Of a DNA stretch of 64,000 nucleotides, positions 1-11,218 are shown piece by piece. The translations under genes and the position numbers were made by a program. This DNA is from Amaranthus tricolor. Its lineage: Eukaryota; Streptophyta; Magnoliopsida; Caryophyllales; Amaranthaceae. The stretch spans positions 12,227,893-12,291,892 of the forward strand of contig NC_080058.1 in the NCBI RefSeq assembly GCF_026212465.1, given 5' to 3'. The notes under the pieces are model-generated. The model saw only the letters and a list, made by a program, of their open reading frames with translations, had not been told where the DNA came from and made no database searches. Every line of letters begins with the position of its first letter. Positions within the stretch are counted from its first letter, which is position 1.

Positions 1-169
1 AGCTCTCCAATCATAATAAATTTAAAAAATTATTGAAGTGGGTATGAACTCTAATAACCAAAGTTGGATATGTAGTAGACTAGTAGTACTAGACAGTAAA
101 CTACTAGGTTCATAATCAATAGAATTAATTATTTAATAATTAATATATTAAACTTAGCGGGCGGGCGAG
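1..169. other. AT-rich sequence at left edge, unassigned
   Basis: No coding potential or recognisable terminus is visible. It may be the first bases of the Athila LTR that follows or the flank of that element. The LTR start cannot be fixed because no second LTR copy exists in the window. Confidence 0.3.
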
Positions 170-469
170 TATTGTTAGCTACATTTTATCTTTATTGTTA
201 CCCCTATAAGTGGCTTGTTTAGCATAAGGAAACTGCATGTTATTGCATTGGTTTATTGGATTTTTTGCTTGTTTTGTTGCTTTGGTGTTTTATTTCATTT
301 CAGGATCTAATCATCAACACTAAGCACAAACTAGATCCTTTGGTTGCATACATTGCTCACCTAAACACCGAGGGCTAAAAGAAGTGAAACGTCATAAGCC
401 AAGCCATAAGAATAAGCCAAAAAGAAGCCAAAGTAGACCCACTCGACCAGAATGAGCTCGAGCAGTCCA

Positions 470-760
470 GGAGCATTGCTTGTGTCAGAAGCTGAGTCAC
501 ATTTTTGAAGTTTGCTCGACCGGTTGAGCAAGTTGGCTTGGGTCGAGCGAAGTGCATTCAAACTTCCAGAGCTTCTGATCATTAGGAAGATTTAATTCAA
601 GAGTACAGGACATCCGCTCGACTGGTCGAGCGAGATGGCTCGGGTCGAGCAGAGCTAATTTTCACATTCTGTCCAATTTTTGAAGTTTCTGATGTTGGAC
701 TTGATGGTGGCTTGACGGTTCGAGCGAAATGGGCGGCAACAGCTTTTGCGATCTTTTTAA
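470..760. repeat. Cluster of imperfect GCTCGACC/GGTCGAGC palindromes
   Basis: Short units of the form GCTCGACCGGTTGAGC and CTCGACTGGTCGAGCGAG, each followed by GGCTCGGGTCGAGC-like text, recur several times. The same kind of unit returns in the leader before the env-like ORF (8220-8560). The units are palindromic and CpG-rich in an AT-rich surround. Confidence 0.65.
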
Positions 761-913
761 ATATCATTCAAGGTCTAATTACATTTGTTGCTTCTAATTG
801 CTACTACCAAGACTGCCAGCCACCCTACCCTATCCATTAGGGGTGGCACCCCCCTCCTATAAACTAGGGGTGGTGGAGCAATCATGAAACCACCACCCCC
901 TTGTTTTTGAAGG

Positions 914-922
914 CTATAAATA
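914..922 (+). promoter_or_regulatory. TATA box of the Athila LTR
   Basis: CTATAAATA lies in the middle of the LTR in a GGCTATAAATAGAG context, the usual core promoter of plant LTR elements. It would drive the genomic RNA. Confidence 0.6.
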
Positions 923-1779
923 GAGAAAAGAATTCATAGCTTTGCTTTCATTTCAATTAAGAATTAGTGTTTAGCATAATTTCCCTTTCAATTCAATTAA
1001 GTACTTTCAATTTCCAATTATAATCTTAACTTTATCCTTTATTGTAATATTTTGCAACTTGGATTGTTCTACCATTGATGTATTATTATTGAAACTTTTG
1101 AAAGGTATTACTTTGAATCATCAAATCATCTTGTTCATCCTTAGATTGAACCTAAAAGAGTAACTTCTATCTTTGCTTATATTGTTTTCAATTCATCTCA
1201 CTTAGTCATCTTTGATTGTTTGCCTTTAGTTTCATATATTCATGCTTGTAGTTCTTCAACTTATATTGCACTCATCCCTTTAGGATACTTTAGTTTAATT
1301 TATTCATCTATGATTCTTGGCTTGTTTGCAATCTACAATTTCAATATGAGTATGAGTGAGTAGTTTGTTTTGGCTTAGGCTAGGCATCGTCACCATGTAT
1401 GTAGTTTGAATTGCTTTCTTTACCTTTGGCTTGGCTGTGTTGTTTATGGTTTAAGATGGATTTTTGCTATCATGTTGTAGTGTCGTTAAATTGAGGGCGA
1501 GAGTCGATTTTTAACGATAATCTATGCTTAAAAGTTAAGACATCTCCATGAGAATAGGTAGATGCTTTGATTGGAAATGTTGAATGTATGCTTCATGTCT
1601 TAAATTATGCTTAGCTCCATGAGAATAGGTAGTTGAGTATGTTTTAGGAAGCTTTTGTTGCTCGAGAGAGTTAATTAGTACCTATGATACGTTCTTCCTC
1701 ATAACAAAACATCCATGACCTTAGGTTAAAATTTAGTAAACACTATTTTGGTGAGAAAGCCTAACATATGCCTCTTAGT

Positions 1780-2319
1780 TAGGGATGGTCATGGGTCCAG
1801 GATCTTGTTGGACCCGCCCCAGACCCGCCCCTTTTTTAAGGGTCTGGGTCTTATTTTTTGAGACCCATCGGATCCGGGTCGGATCTGGATCCAGAAAATA
1901 TTTGATGGATCCGGGTTTGGGTCCTAAGGTGCAGACCCGGACCTAGACCCAGACCCTAGATCCGCCCCTCAGACCCGGACTCGGACCCTATACAATTAAA
2001 TATTTTTTTACGTTTAGTTATTATTTTGTATTTGAATTTCATGGACTCGAACAAGTGTTTATAATACGATAATAAGTTGCTTACAAAAATACAAAAAGAC
2101 TTGCAAAAGGTTCAATTTTGACAATCAAAGAGACTTTGTTTAAGACCCATTAAGGACCCATCAAGGACCCTAGACCCGTCAGATCTGGAGGGTGTGGTTC
2201 TGGGTCTGAAAATTTTAGACCCCTAGGGTCCGGATCCGGGTCTGGATCTATAAAAAATAAAAGGGTCTGGGTCCGGGTCTGGCCAGACCCGCTCCAGATC
2301 CGCCCCATGACCATCCATA
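1780..2319. mobile_element. hAT-type MITE with exact 8-bp TSD
   Basis: A 540-bp element bounded by TAGGGATGGTCATGG and, on the other strand, TATGGATGGTCATGG. It is flanked on both sides by the direct repeat CTCTTAGT (1772-1779 and 2320-2327), an exact 8-bp duplication as made by hAT transposases. The interior is built of GGGTCC/GACCC-rich subterminal repeats and has no gene. It sits inside the Athila 5' LTR, so it inserted later. A close relative is at 57179-57909; the two share an internal stretch (2050-2110 and 57650-57715). Confidence 0.92.
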
Positions 2320-2591
2320 CTCTTAGTTTATTGATCATTTTATCCTTGCTTTAGTTTAATGTATCTTTATTTACTTTTATGCTTTATTTTCATTAAGCAC
2401 TTTTAATTGCTTGCTTTAATTATTTCTATCTCCAAACATCTTATTATACGTTTTCGAACACACTAATCGATCGAAAAACTATTAACTTAACCCCCATTCC
2501 TTGTGGATTCGACCCGTACTTGCAATCATACTAAGCTACGCCGTACACTTATGGTATTACTATTGAAGGACGTAAAGTCCCGACCAAGTTT

Positions 2592-2609
2592 TGGCGCCGT
2601 GGCTGGGGA
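2592..2609 (+). other. Primer-binding site of the Athila element
   Basis: TGGCGCCGTGGCTGGGGA is the typical Athila/Tat PBS (family form TGGCGCCGTTGCCGGGGA) with a few substitutions. It lies 5 bp after the putative LTR end. Confidence 0.85.
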
Positions 2610-2725
2610 GTGGCGACTTCGTTAATTGTTTTTCTTGATTAGTTAGTTCATTGTTCTTTATCATTTTGAGTTGTTTTCATTTTTATCTTCACTTTGCACT
2701 TGACTCGGATTTTTGAGTGTAGTGT

Positions 2726-4338
2726 ATGCAAACTAGGTCTAAAGGACAAGAAAATCTTGTACTTATAAATCCTGAAATTGGAAGAACAAGAAGGAGAAGG
2801 AAACAACAAAATATGGCTGTAGAACACCCAAAATCCCTTCGAAAATATGCCATGCCTAATAGGAGTCTAGGGTCGAGTATTGTTCAGCGTACCATCACAG
2901 CCGCAAACTATGAGATCAAACTAGCTTTCTTTTAATTCATTGCTCAGAATCAATTTGTCGGCATTGAGATGGAGAATCCAAACAACCACCTAGATGAGTT
3001 CGTGAACAAGTGTGGCAGTGTGAAATATCAGGGGATTTCTGATGAAAAAATGAAGTTGATTTGTTTCCCCTACTCACTCCATGATGAGGCAAGAGATTGG
3101 TTAATATCTGAAGGGCCAAACAAGTATTGCACTTGGGAGGCATTATCTAAGGCTTTCCTTGCTCGATTCTTTTCACCAGCCAAAACTGCTAAACTACGTA
3201 ATGACATCACCTCATTCTGTCAAGAAGATGATGAAGCATTATACAAAGCTTAGGAAAGATATAAAGGGTTACAATAGAAGTGCCCGCACCATGGAATCCC
3301 AGACTGGCTCTTAATTCAGAATTTTTACAATAGTCTTAGGGACAAGATACAAATTTTAGTAGATGCTGCAGCTGGAGGAACATTGATGGCAAAAACCCTC
3401 GAGGTAGCCAAGCAGATAATCGAGGAAATGTCCTCGAACTTCCACTGAAGAGATAAAAGGAATACCAAGAAAGGTGGAAAATATGAAGTGGATACATTAC
3501 ATGCCATTCAAAATTCTACCCATGCGTTGGCAAGGAGGATGGACCAATTGAGTGTAGGGAACACACTGATGGCTTGTGAAGTGTGTGGAATCCAAGGTCA
3601 TTCCCCATCAGAGTTGCAGCAGCAGAATCGTCATTAAGCCAACAAGTTAATGCAGTGTACAACAAAGGAAAACCACCATTCAACCTATACTCCAACACTT
3701 ACAATGAAGGTTAGAAGCATCATCTGGACTTTTCATATAAAAATCCCAATGCATCATTAAACCCACCATCATATCACTAACCTCCACCGACATATAACCA
3801 ACAACCCTCAGGGTTTCAAAGACCTCCACCACCAAACTCACCGTAAAAATTAAATTAGAGTCCATGATGGAGAACTTCATTGCCACTCAGTCCAAGATTA
3901 ATGCTGATACTTCTAGTGCCATCCAGCAGATTCAAGCACACAACAAAATCATTGATAATGGCACAAATAGCGTAGTAATTGAGCAATCTTTCCAAACCCA
4001 GTGGACAGCTGCCAAGCAGCACCGAAAAAAACCCTTCTGGGCATGTAAATGCAGTTATACTAAGAAGCAGCGCCCCCTATGATCCTCCACCCATGGTTAT
4101 TGTTGAGAATGAAGAAGAAGAGGTGGTAGTAGAGGAAGAAGCACCTAATGAGGGGGAAAAAGAGGAATAACCAGCACCTGCCCCACAGAAGAGAAAGGAG
4201 CCCACCGCTGATGTATATGTACCTCCTATTCCTTTTCCACAGAGATTAACGCGTCGCAAGCTTGAAGAAAAATATGGGAAGTTTTAAGAAGTACCGAGTA
4301 AGCTTGAAATCAACATTCCTTTCATAGCTATCAAGGAG
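2726..4338 (+). pseudogene. gag: Athila gag, broken
   Basis: Encodes the capsid/nucleocapsid precursor of the retrotransposon. The frame opens at ATG 2726 with an R/K-rich stretch. It then shows a retrotransposon-gag capsid region (about 2969-3250, with the motif DEARDWL) and a cysteine-rich knuckle remnant CEVCGIQGHSP near 3575. Breaks: a stop at about 2934, further stops after DDEALYKA (about 3251) and shortly beyond, a stop at about 3447, and frame changes between about 3600 and 3980. The last part (about 4080-4330), acidic then basic, is in frame with the protease behind it. Most stops sit where a Trp, Gln or Arg codon would be expected, consistent with C-to-T decay. Confidence 0.8.
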
Positions 4339-5202
4339 ATGCCTTCTTATGCAAAATTTTTGAAGGAGGTATTATCTAACAAAAGAAAGCTGCCGGATAC
4401 AGGCGTAGAAACACTAAGAGGAGAATGTAGCGCTATCTTAGAGTGCAAGGTGCCGAAAAAAGAAGCTGACCCCAGAAGTTTCACCATTCCAGTCAAATTT
4501 TGTGAAGTTTTGGTCAATAAAGCACTTGTTGATTTGGGAGCTAGTGTGAGTATCATGCCACTATCTTTATACAAGAGGATCAACGCTGAGATCAAGCCAA
4601 CAAGGATGTCTTTGCAGCTACCCGATAGATCAGTAAGGTTTCCAGTTGGAATTGTTGAAGATTTTCCAGTTCAAATAAGAAAGTTCTATGTCCCTTGTGA
4701 TTTTGTGATTATGGATATTATTAAAGATCATGTCATACATATCATTCTTGGGAGAGATTTTTTGAAGACTACACGGGCTGTTTTTGATGTGTTCAATGGC
4801 AAGCTCACATTGAACATCTTGGGGGAGAACATTGAGTTTTATCTTCCATCAATGATGAAAGGGCCTGCTGATGAATCAATATGCAGAGCAGAAGTAGCAA
4901 GGGTTGAGATTATGCACCCACAGTATGATGACCCTTTAAGGTCAATCTTAGAAGAAGTTGAAGATGGAAGGTGTTCAGAGGCCGCAAGTTTGAGGAAGCT
5001 GTTAGATGAACCAGATTTCGATATGGAACTAGTGATGGAGACAATTTTGGAGGCTTCTTTAACGATTAAACAGGAGAGATCCACGCCTCCTCAGGTAGAT
5101 CTTAAACCCTTTCCCTCTATATTAAAATATGCTTATTTAGGAGAAAATGAAACTTATCCAGTAATTGTTAATGCTGAACTAAATAATACCCAACTTAACT
5201 AA
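4339..5202 (+). pseudogene. pol: Athila aspartic protease region of pol
   Basis: The retroviral-type protease that would process the polyprotein. The catalytic loop is LVDLGASVSIMPLS at about 4526-4567; DLGA, not DTGA, is normal in Athila-class elements. MPSYAKFLKEVL at the start and FTIPVKF before the active site match the family. The frame joins directly to the RT region: only a TAA at 5200-5202 separates them. No frameshift is needed from here to the end of integrase at 8007, so this was one polyprotein. Confidence 0.85.
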
Positions 5203-6861
5203 TTGATTGCATTGATTAAAAATTTCAAGAGTCTTATAGGGTATTCAATAGATGATATCACTGGTATAAGTCCATCTTTTTGCATGCATAGAATATTTCT
5301 TGATGATGATCATGCCACATCTATAGAACCTCAAAGGAGATTGAATCCTAATATGAAAGATGTTGTGAGAAAAGAAGTTCAGAAATTACTTGACGCAGGC
5401 ATAATCTACCCTATGTCTGATAGTAAGTGGGTTAGCCCCGTACAGGTAGTGCCCAAAAAGGGTGGCATGACCATTATAAAAAATGATAAGGGTGAGTTAG
5501 TATCTACTAGAATAGTTACGGGTTGGAGAATGTTCATAGATTACAGGAAATTGAATAAAGCAACCCGTAAAGATCATTTTCCTTTGCCTTTTATAAATCA
5601 AATGTTGAAACATTTGGCAAATCATTCATATTTTTGTTATGTAGATGGATACTCTGGATTTTTCCAGATCCCTATCCATCCAGATGATCAGGAAAAGACC
5701 ACTTTTACTTGTCCATATGGGACCTTTCTATATCGAAGGATGCCCTTCGGTCTCTGCAATGCCCCCGCCACGTTCCAACAATGCATGATGGCCTTTTTCT
5801 CTGATTTTATTGAGGAATTTATGGAAGTATATATGGATGATTTTTTTGTGTACAGAATATCTTTCAAAGCATGCTTAAGCAACCTTAAAAAGGTGCTTCG
5901 TAGGTGCAAGGAGACCAACCTCACCCTAAACTGGGAAAAATGTCATTTTATGGTACAACAGGGGGTAGTGTTAGGGCATGATATTTCCAACAGGGGCATT
6001 GAGGTAGATAAAGCGAAAGTAGAGGTTATAGAGTGTTTGCCTCCACCCTTTGATATTAAGAGAATAAGGAGTTTCCTTGTTCACACTGGTTTTTACCGAA
6101 TGTTTATCAAGGATTTCTCTAAGACTGCTAGGCCTCTAATTGAGCTTTTCGCCAAAGATACCCTGTTCATGTTTACTAATGATTGCCTTGAAGCTTTTAA
6201 CAGATTAAAACAGGCTCTTATCTCTGCTCATATTATCCAACCACTGGATTGGAACATCATCTTTGAGATTATGTGCGATGCAAGTAATTATGCAATAGGG
6301 GCTATTTTGGGTCAGAGGAAGGATGGCAAGTTGCATGCCATCTATTATACGAGTAAGACAATGGATCCAGCTCAGATGAATTATGCAACAACAGAGAAAG
6401 AACTTTTGGTAGTTGTATTTGCCATAGAGAAATTTAGGCCTTACCTGTTAGTTTCAAAGGTGATCTTCCACACCGATCATGTAGCTTTGAGGTACTTGAT
6501 GGCAAAGAAATATGCTAAGCCTCGCCTGATTCGATGGATTCTCCTACTGCAAGAGTTTGATTTAGAAATGAAGGATACGAAGGGTGTGGAGAATGTTGTT
6601 GCCGACCAATTATCCAGGCTGATTCATGATGGTGGAACAAGTTGGGAAGCTCCAATTGATGATTCATTTCTAGATGAGTGTCTCTTAGCTATAACCATGA
6701 CAAGTGTTCCATGGTATGCTAATCTGGCTAATTATCTAGCAAGTGGAATCATTCCCGATGGATACTCATTTCAGCAGAAAAGAAGTTTTTCTATAATGTC
6801 AAGAGACACTTTTGGGAGGACCCCGTTCGTGTATAGACTGTGTGTTGATGGTATAATTTGA
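5203..6861 (+). pseudogene. pol: Athila reverse transcriptase and RNase H region of pol
   Basis: RT copies element RNA into DNA in cytoplasmic particles. Visible RT landmarks are [20 protein letters not shown], the block ending [13 protein letters not shown], and the catalytic box VYMDDFFVY at about 5827-5853 with both aspartates. RNase H follows with [14 protein letters not shown] (catalytic D), TEKELL (catalytic E), HTDH and ADQLSRL. This is the best preserved part, open for about 550 codons. It ends in a TGA at 6859-6861 where the family has a coding codon, then resumes in the same frame. Confidence 0.9.
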
Positions 6862-8007
6862 AGGTGTGTTCCACAAGAAGAAATACCCTCTATTATCTCA
6901 CATTGTCACGATCTGCCCTGCGGAGGACATGCTAGTACCTTTAAAACTGCTGCAAAAATTCTTCATTGTGATTTTTATTGGCCTTCTCTGTTCAAGGATA
7001 CACATGCCTATGTCAAATCCTGCGACAGATGTCAAAGAACAAGAAATATTTCGAGAAGAAATGAAATGTCGCTCAACAATATCCTAGAAATTGTGGTTTT
7101 TGATGTATGGGGGGTGGATTTCATGGGACCATTCCCATCCTCCTATGGAAATAGGTATATCTTGCTAGCGGTTAACTATGTATCAAAATAGGTAGAGGCT
7201 ATTGCATTTCCTACCAATGATGCGCACATGGTTACCAAGTTCTTCAAGAAACACATTTTTCCGCGTTTCGGCACATCGAGGGTATTGATTAGTGATGGAG
7301 GGGAACAGTTTTTGGAAAAGAGATTTGAAGGTGTATTGAAGAAATATGGGGTTTATTATAAGATTGGTCTAGGATATCATCCGCAAACTAGTGGCCAAGC
7401 TGAAATCAGCAACCGAGAAATCAAGAGCATTTTGGAGAAGACGATTGTAAGGTCGAGAAAATATTGGGCGAACAAGTTGGATGACTCTCTTTGGGCCTAC
7501 TGAACAACATTCAAAACCCCTACTAGAACTAAACCATGCAAGTTAGTCTATGGGAAGCCGTGCCATTTACCAGTAGAGCTTGAACATAGAGCATTTCAGG
7601 CAATCAAAGCCCTTAATTATGATCTACTGCGTGCTGGTGAGAAGTGGTTGTTAGATATCAACGAACTTGATGAGATACGCTTGGATGCGTATGAGAGTTC
7701 AAGGCTATATAAGGAAAAGACCAAGCGATGGCATGACAAAGGTCTTATCAGAAGGAACATTGAAGTTGAACAATTGGTGTTACTATTCAACTCCCATTTG
7801 AGGTTATTTCCAGGGTAACTGAAGCGACATTGGACGGGTCCATTCAAGATCACGAGGGTATTCCCCTATGGTTCCATTGAGCTTTTGAATGCGAAGGGGG
7901 AAACATTCAAGGTGAATGGTCAACGTGTCAAACACTATCGCGCAAGTGAGCCTTTAGAAGGGCTAGTGGTAATGCCGCTTGAGCCCCCACGTGTTCTTAA
8001 AGAATAA
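6862..8007 (+). pseudogene. pol: Athila integrase region of pol
   Basis: Integrase inserts the cDNA. The N-terminal zinc-binding HHCC module is readable (about 6895-7035, with HGGH-like GGHAST and CDRCQ). The core has D in DVWGVDFMGPFPSS, D in VLISDGGEQF and E in SGQAEISNREIKSILE. Stops interrupt it at 7189-7191 (TAG), 7501-7503 (TGA) and 7816-7818 (TAA) without loss of frame. The C-terminal part (HWTGPFKI near 7829-7852) is still recognisable. The final stop is TAA at 8005-8007. Confidence 0.88.
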
Positions 8008-8898
8008 TGCGCAATGGTCAAGCTAACGACCATAAACGAGCGCTTTTTGGGAGGCAACCCAACTTTGGTATGTTTTTGTGTATATTCACTTTTATTTCTT
8101 GTTTTTGTTTTCATTTATGTAACATATTTTATATAGCATGCTTGTACTAAGTTAATGGAAGCAGGATTTGATAGTTTGGTTGTTCATTGTGTACATAAAA
8201 CTGAGAAATCTGCACAATTAGTGCTGTAGGGTCGAGCAAAAGGGTATTTAAATATAAAATTACATTGTAGGTGGTCTGAATGGTATATCAAATGAAAAAC
8301 ACCCCGCTCGACCAGCCGAGCAAGGTTGGCTCGGGTCAAGCGAAGAGCAGGCATCAAAAGTGGAACAGGGAGTTGCTCGACCAGTCGAGCAGCCCTTCTA
8401 TAGCTCGCTTGACCACTCGAGCAACTAACCTAATTTTTTCCAGAAGCATCAACAGAAGAACAGAATGCAAAGAGTGAGACTTGTACTTTGCTCGACAAGT
8501 CGAGCGGGGAGCAGATTCTAACATAATGCGTCTTTAAAACCAGATCCGCTTGACTAAACCCTTATTTCTCACCATTTTCACTCGAGCAATATCAGTTCCT
8601 CTCACTTTCTCTCACTAAAAACTAAAACCCTAAGCTCTAACATCCTTCAATCCTTTTACATTCACTCATCAACAACAACATTTCACTCTTCAAATTCATC
8701 ATTTACATCCACATTGATCCATTCTCATCAACATCCATCCAAATTAGGGTTTGCAAGATTAAGGTAAAAGTTGTTAAATTATTCAAGATTTGAGTTTTAA
8801 TTTGCTTTCTATTAATTAATCTTTGCTTTTTGGTAGAGATTTTGTAGATTGCTTGTTGTGAGTCTTTGTTTTAGGAAATTCATCAAAAAAAACAAGCT
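8008..8898 (+). repeat. Athila pol-env spacer and env leader
   Basis: Begins with the lineage-typical block near 8035-8065. At 8220-8560 it holds several GCTCGACCAGYCGAGC-type palindromes like those in the LTR; 8301-8348 closely resembles 511-560. From 8590 it becomes a pyrimidine-rich leader (CTCTCAC, AACCCTAA), as seen in 5' UTRs. It may hold an intron, for example a GTAAAAG donor near 8764 and a TTTTTGGTAG acceptor near 8837. The env-like ORF of this lineage is thought to be made from a spliced RNA. Confidence 0.6.
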
Positions 8899-10132
8899 AT
8901 GGCACCAAGGAGGCAAAGGAAGAGAGAAAGGACTCTATCACCACAACGAATTGAACCAGATGAGGACTACCCCAACATTATTTTTAGAAATGAAGATCAA
9001 CGAGATAAGTTTCAAAACCTCAAGGAAAGACCTATCATTCCTACTAGGTTTATTTGTGCTAATGTGCTTAGAAACCTAGGGTTGTTTGAGTATGCTATGC
9101 ATTTCTTTAAAGCAATAGGCATGTGTTTTATGTTTAATATGCATAGAGAAATATACTCCGAGTTAGTCCTTGAGTTTTTGAGTTCCTTGACCATAACACA
9201 GGATGATTATGGGGAAACCTCATTATATTTTAGGATAGATGGAATTGAGCGGCAACTCACTACGACGGAGCTTGCTGATTTATTTGGTCTGAACGACATG
9301 GGAAGAGGATTAGATTATGAGCAGCACCCTTCCCAAATTTGGCCGTTAATATCAGGAGAACACTTGACCAACCTGCAGAATTTAGTTCTAAAAAAGGTCT
9401 ATCACCCTGTTATCAGGATTTGGCCCAAGTTCATGGCTTTCACTACCACGACCAAATCTGAGTCCAATAAGGCCAACAATAATGATTTTAGGCTCATTGC
9501 TCCGCCCTGAATGGGGTTTCACCTTTAACATAGCCAGACTTCTAGTCCACATATTCCGCCATACCATTAATCAACCTAATACTGTTCGTACACTAATATA
9601 GTTTGGCGAACTCATCACCCAAATTGCTATGCATTTTGGTTGGAGAGGGGAAGGAATACTATCTAGAGAGACCACCATCATCAGCATGACCCACCTAGTT
9701 CAATCTAAGTGGCTAGAGCTTTCTAATGGTCAAACATGGTGGAAGATTCATGACCGAAAAATCGGTATCCCTCTTCCCACGCAAGCTCTTACCGACTTAA
9801 TCCAAAACCATCCCACCTATCTCTTTGGACCAGAAGGGCGGGTACCTGACCCTTTAGCAGTGGAAAGGCCACCACCACAGGCTTTCCACAATCAGTACTC
9901 CCGTTGGAAACGAGGTGGCTCTTCTATAAATGAGGAGCGTCGCCCCTCACAGGCATGTGAGCAAGGAGGCCCATCCTCTACCTTCGAGTTTGGTGGCACC
10001 TCTAATGCAACACCTCCACCTCCACCATCACCCCATCATACCAACCCTGATCCCGTCCTGGCCTCTCTACAGCGCTTACAGTTGCGTATGGACGGCTTTG
10101 ATCAGCGGTTTGACCAGATAGAGGCGCAATAG
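8899..10132 (+). pseudogene. Athila env-like ORF, frameshifted
   Basis: A second ORF downstream of pol with the Athila ORF1-type N-terminus: a basic start, then FICANVLRNLGLFEY and LADLFGLNDMG. These are related to the plant retrotransposon ORF (Athila) family. Its function is unproven, and the 'env' label is positional. The first frame stops at about 9510. Similarity continues in another frame (PEWGFTFNIARLLVHIF, from about 9505), where a TAG at about 9600 interrupts it, and runs on as MHFGWRGEG to 10132. The C-terminus is proline/serine-rich and ends in a short possible coiled coil. I see no clear signal peptide or membrane segment. Confidence 0.7.
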
Positions 10133-11218
10133 AGCTGGATGACCAATTCATGGTTGATTACTAAAGAAGCCAATATCCGATATATGACTATCATTACCGG
10201 CAGGGGCATATCCTCCCGAATCATGTGCACCCATCGTGGTACACACCGCCACCAGGTGATTTTGGTTATCTCTACGGTTCCCCGGGGGGGGGGCGCTAGT
10301 ACATCCTTTGGTCTTGGAGCACATGAAGAGGGAGATGATGACGAGTAAGATAATGATGAAGGAGATGAAGATGATGATGAAGATGAAGAGGGAGATGAGA
10401 GTGACTACTAGAGTCCTCGTACCTTCTTGAAAGCCTTTTTGTCGCATTGAGGATACTGCTCGGTTTGGCTTGGTGGAGGTGTTGTGTTTATGGTCTCCTT
10501 AGGTTCTTCTTGTGTATATATGCATGCTTTCATTGATTTCCTTTCTGTTTTATTACTTTTGTAATTTAGCTTACTATTTTTTTAATGTAATTATGTTTTC
10601 GATGCCTTGAATCACATTCATGCACATTTTTTATCATTAGTATCTAACTTGATTTCATTTTGGGCTGTATTCTTAATCTATGTATGATACCTTGGCAAGT
10701 TTAGATAATTTCTTCAAAATTTTTGATTTGCAATCCTGTGAACCTTAAGTTTTCAAAACAATAGTTGAGCATTGATTTGGTTTGTGGAATCGCCTTTGGG
10801 TATTTGTGGATATTTTTTGAACCCGTGAGTATTTATTGAGCCCCTACCATGCATTCACGTAAATTAATGAGATTGTAAATTTGTAGCACACTAGGCATGA
10901 CTTGAGGGACTTTGTTATTCTACCACCTGCCAAGTGACATGTCAATATGTCATAGACTTCACCATTGTTATTAAAATTGAATGTTGTTTACAATTCTACG
11001 ATCAAACGATTGATTTGAATACTAATAGAATACCAATGTTGGTAAGATTGATCTACGGGACAAAACGTGCGATAATGCTTAGGACGAGTAGTGTGTGACT
11101 GTGCCTAGCGTTTTGCGTCGCTCAGCCAAGGCTCAGTTGTATGTTTTTTGTGACGGAGTTCATTTACACGTGTACTAGAAATCGCAACAAGCTTTAAACG
11201 ATTGTCATTTTTCGCTTG
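10133..11218 (+). other. Athila 3' non-coding tail, then half of a foldback repeat
   Basis: Up to about 10980 this looks like the post-env region of Athila: a GATGAnGA-rich stretch 10320-10400, then T-rich sequence. No polypurine tract or 3' LTR was recognised. From about 10981 the text changes to the foldback family described at 45543-46790. It has a GTGCGATAATG/GTGACTGTGC centre at 11060-11150 and the motif TTTAAACGATTGTCATTTTT at about 11192-11211, cut at 11218 by the Sirevirus. Confidence 0.55.
11214..11218 (+). repeat. Left target-site duplication of the Sirevirus
   Basis: GCTTG, repeated exactly at 20369-20373 right after the element. Confidence 0.9.

Larger units (their letters stand above)
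170..2586 (+). repeat. Athila 5' LTR (interrupted by a hAT MITE)
   Basis: The stretch ends in CA at about 2586, a few bases before the primer-binding site, as an LTR should. It contains a TATA box near 914. Without the 540-bp MITE it would be roughly 1.9 kb. No partner LTR is present to prove the limits or give an age. Confidence 0.6.
170..10980 (+). mobile_element. Athila-type Ty3/gypsy LTR retrotransposon, decayed, 3' LTR missing
   Basis: The order 5' LTR, PBS, gag, protease, RT, RNase H, integrase, then a separate env-like ORF is diagnostic of the Athila lineage of plant Ty3/gypsy elements. Further hallmarks are the conserved block just after pol (about 8010-8065, containing CGCTTTTTGGGAGGCAACCC) and the long leader before the env-like ORF. 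The right end is lost: after about 10980 the sequence changes into an unrelated foldback repeat and no copy of the 170-2586 LTR is found. The left boundary (170) is a guess from a TG at about 174. All genes carry stops, so the element is dead. It has been hit by a hAT MITE at 1780. Confidence 0.85.

Noticed and set aside
2150..2338. Minus-strand open frame with DPDPDP repeats
   Set aside because: Product of the GGGTCC subterminal repeats of the hAT MITE; no homology expected.
10148..10447. Minus-strand 99-codon frame with hydrophobic isoleucine run
   Set aside because: Antisense of the GATGA-rich tail of the Athila env-like region; low complexity.
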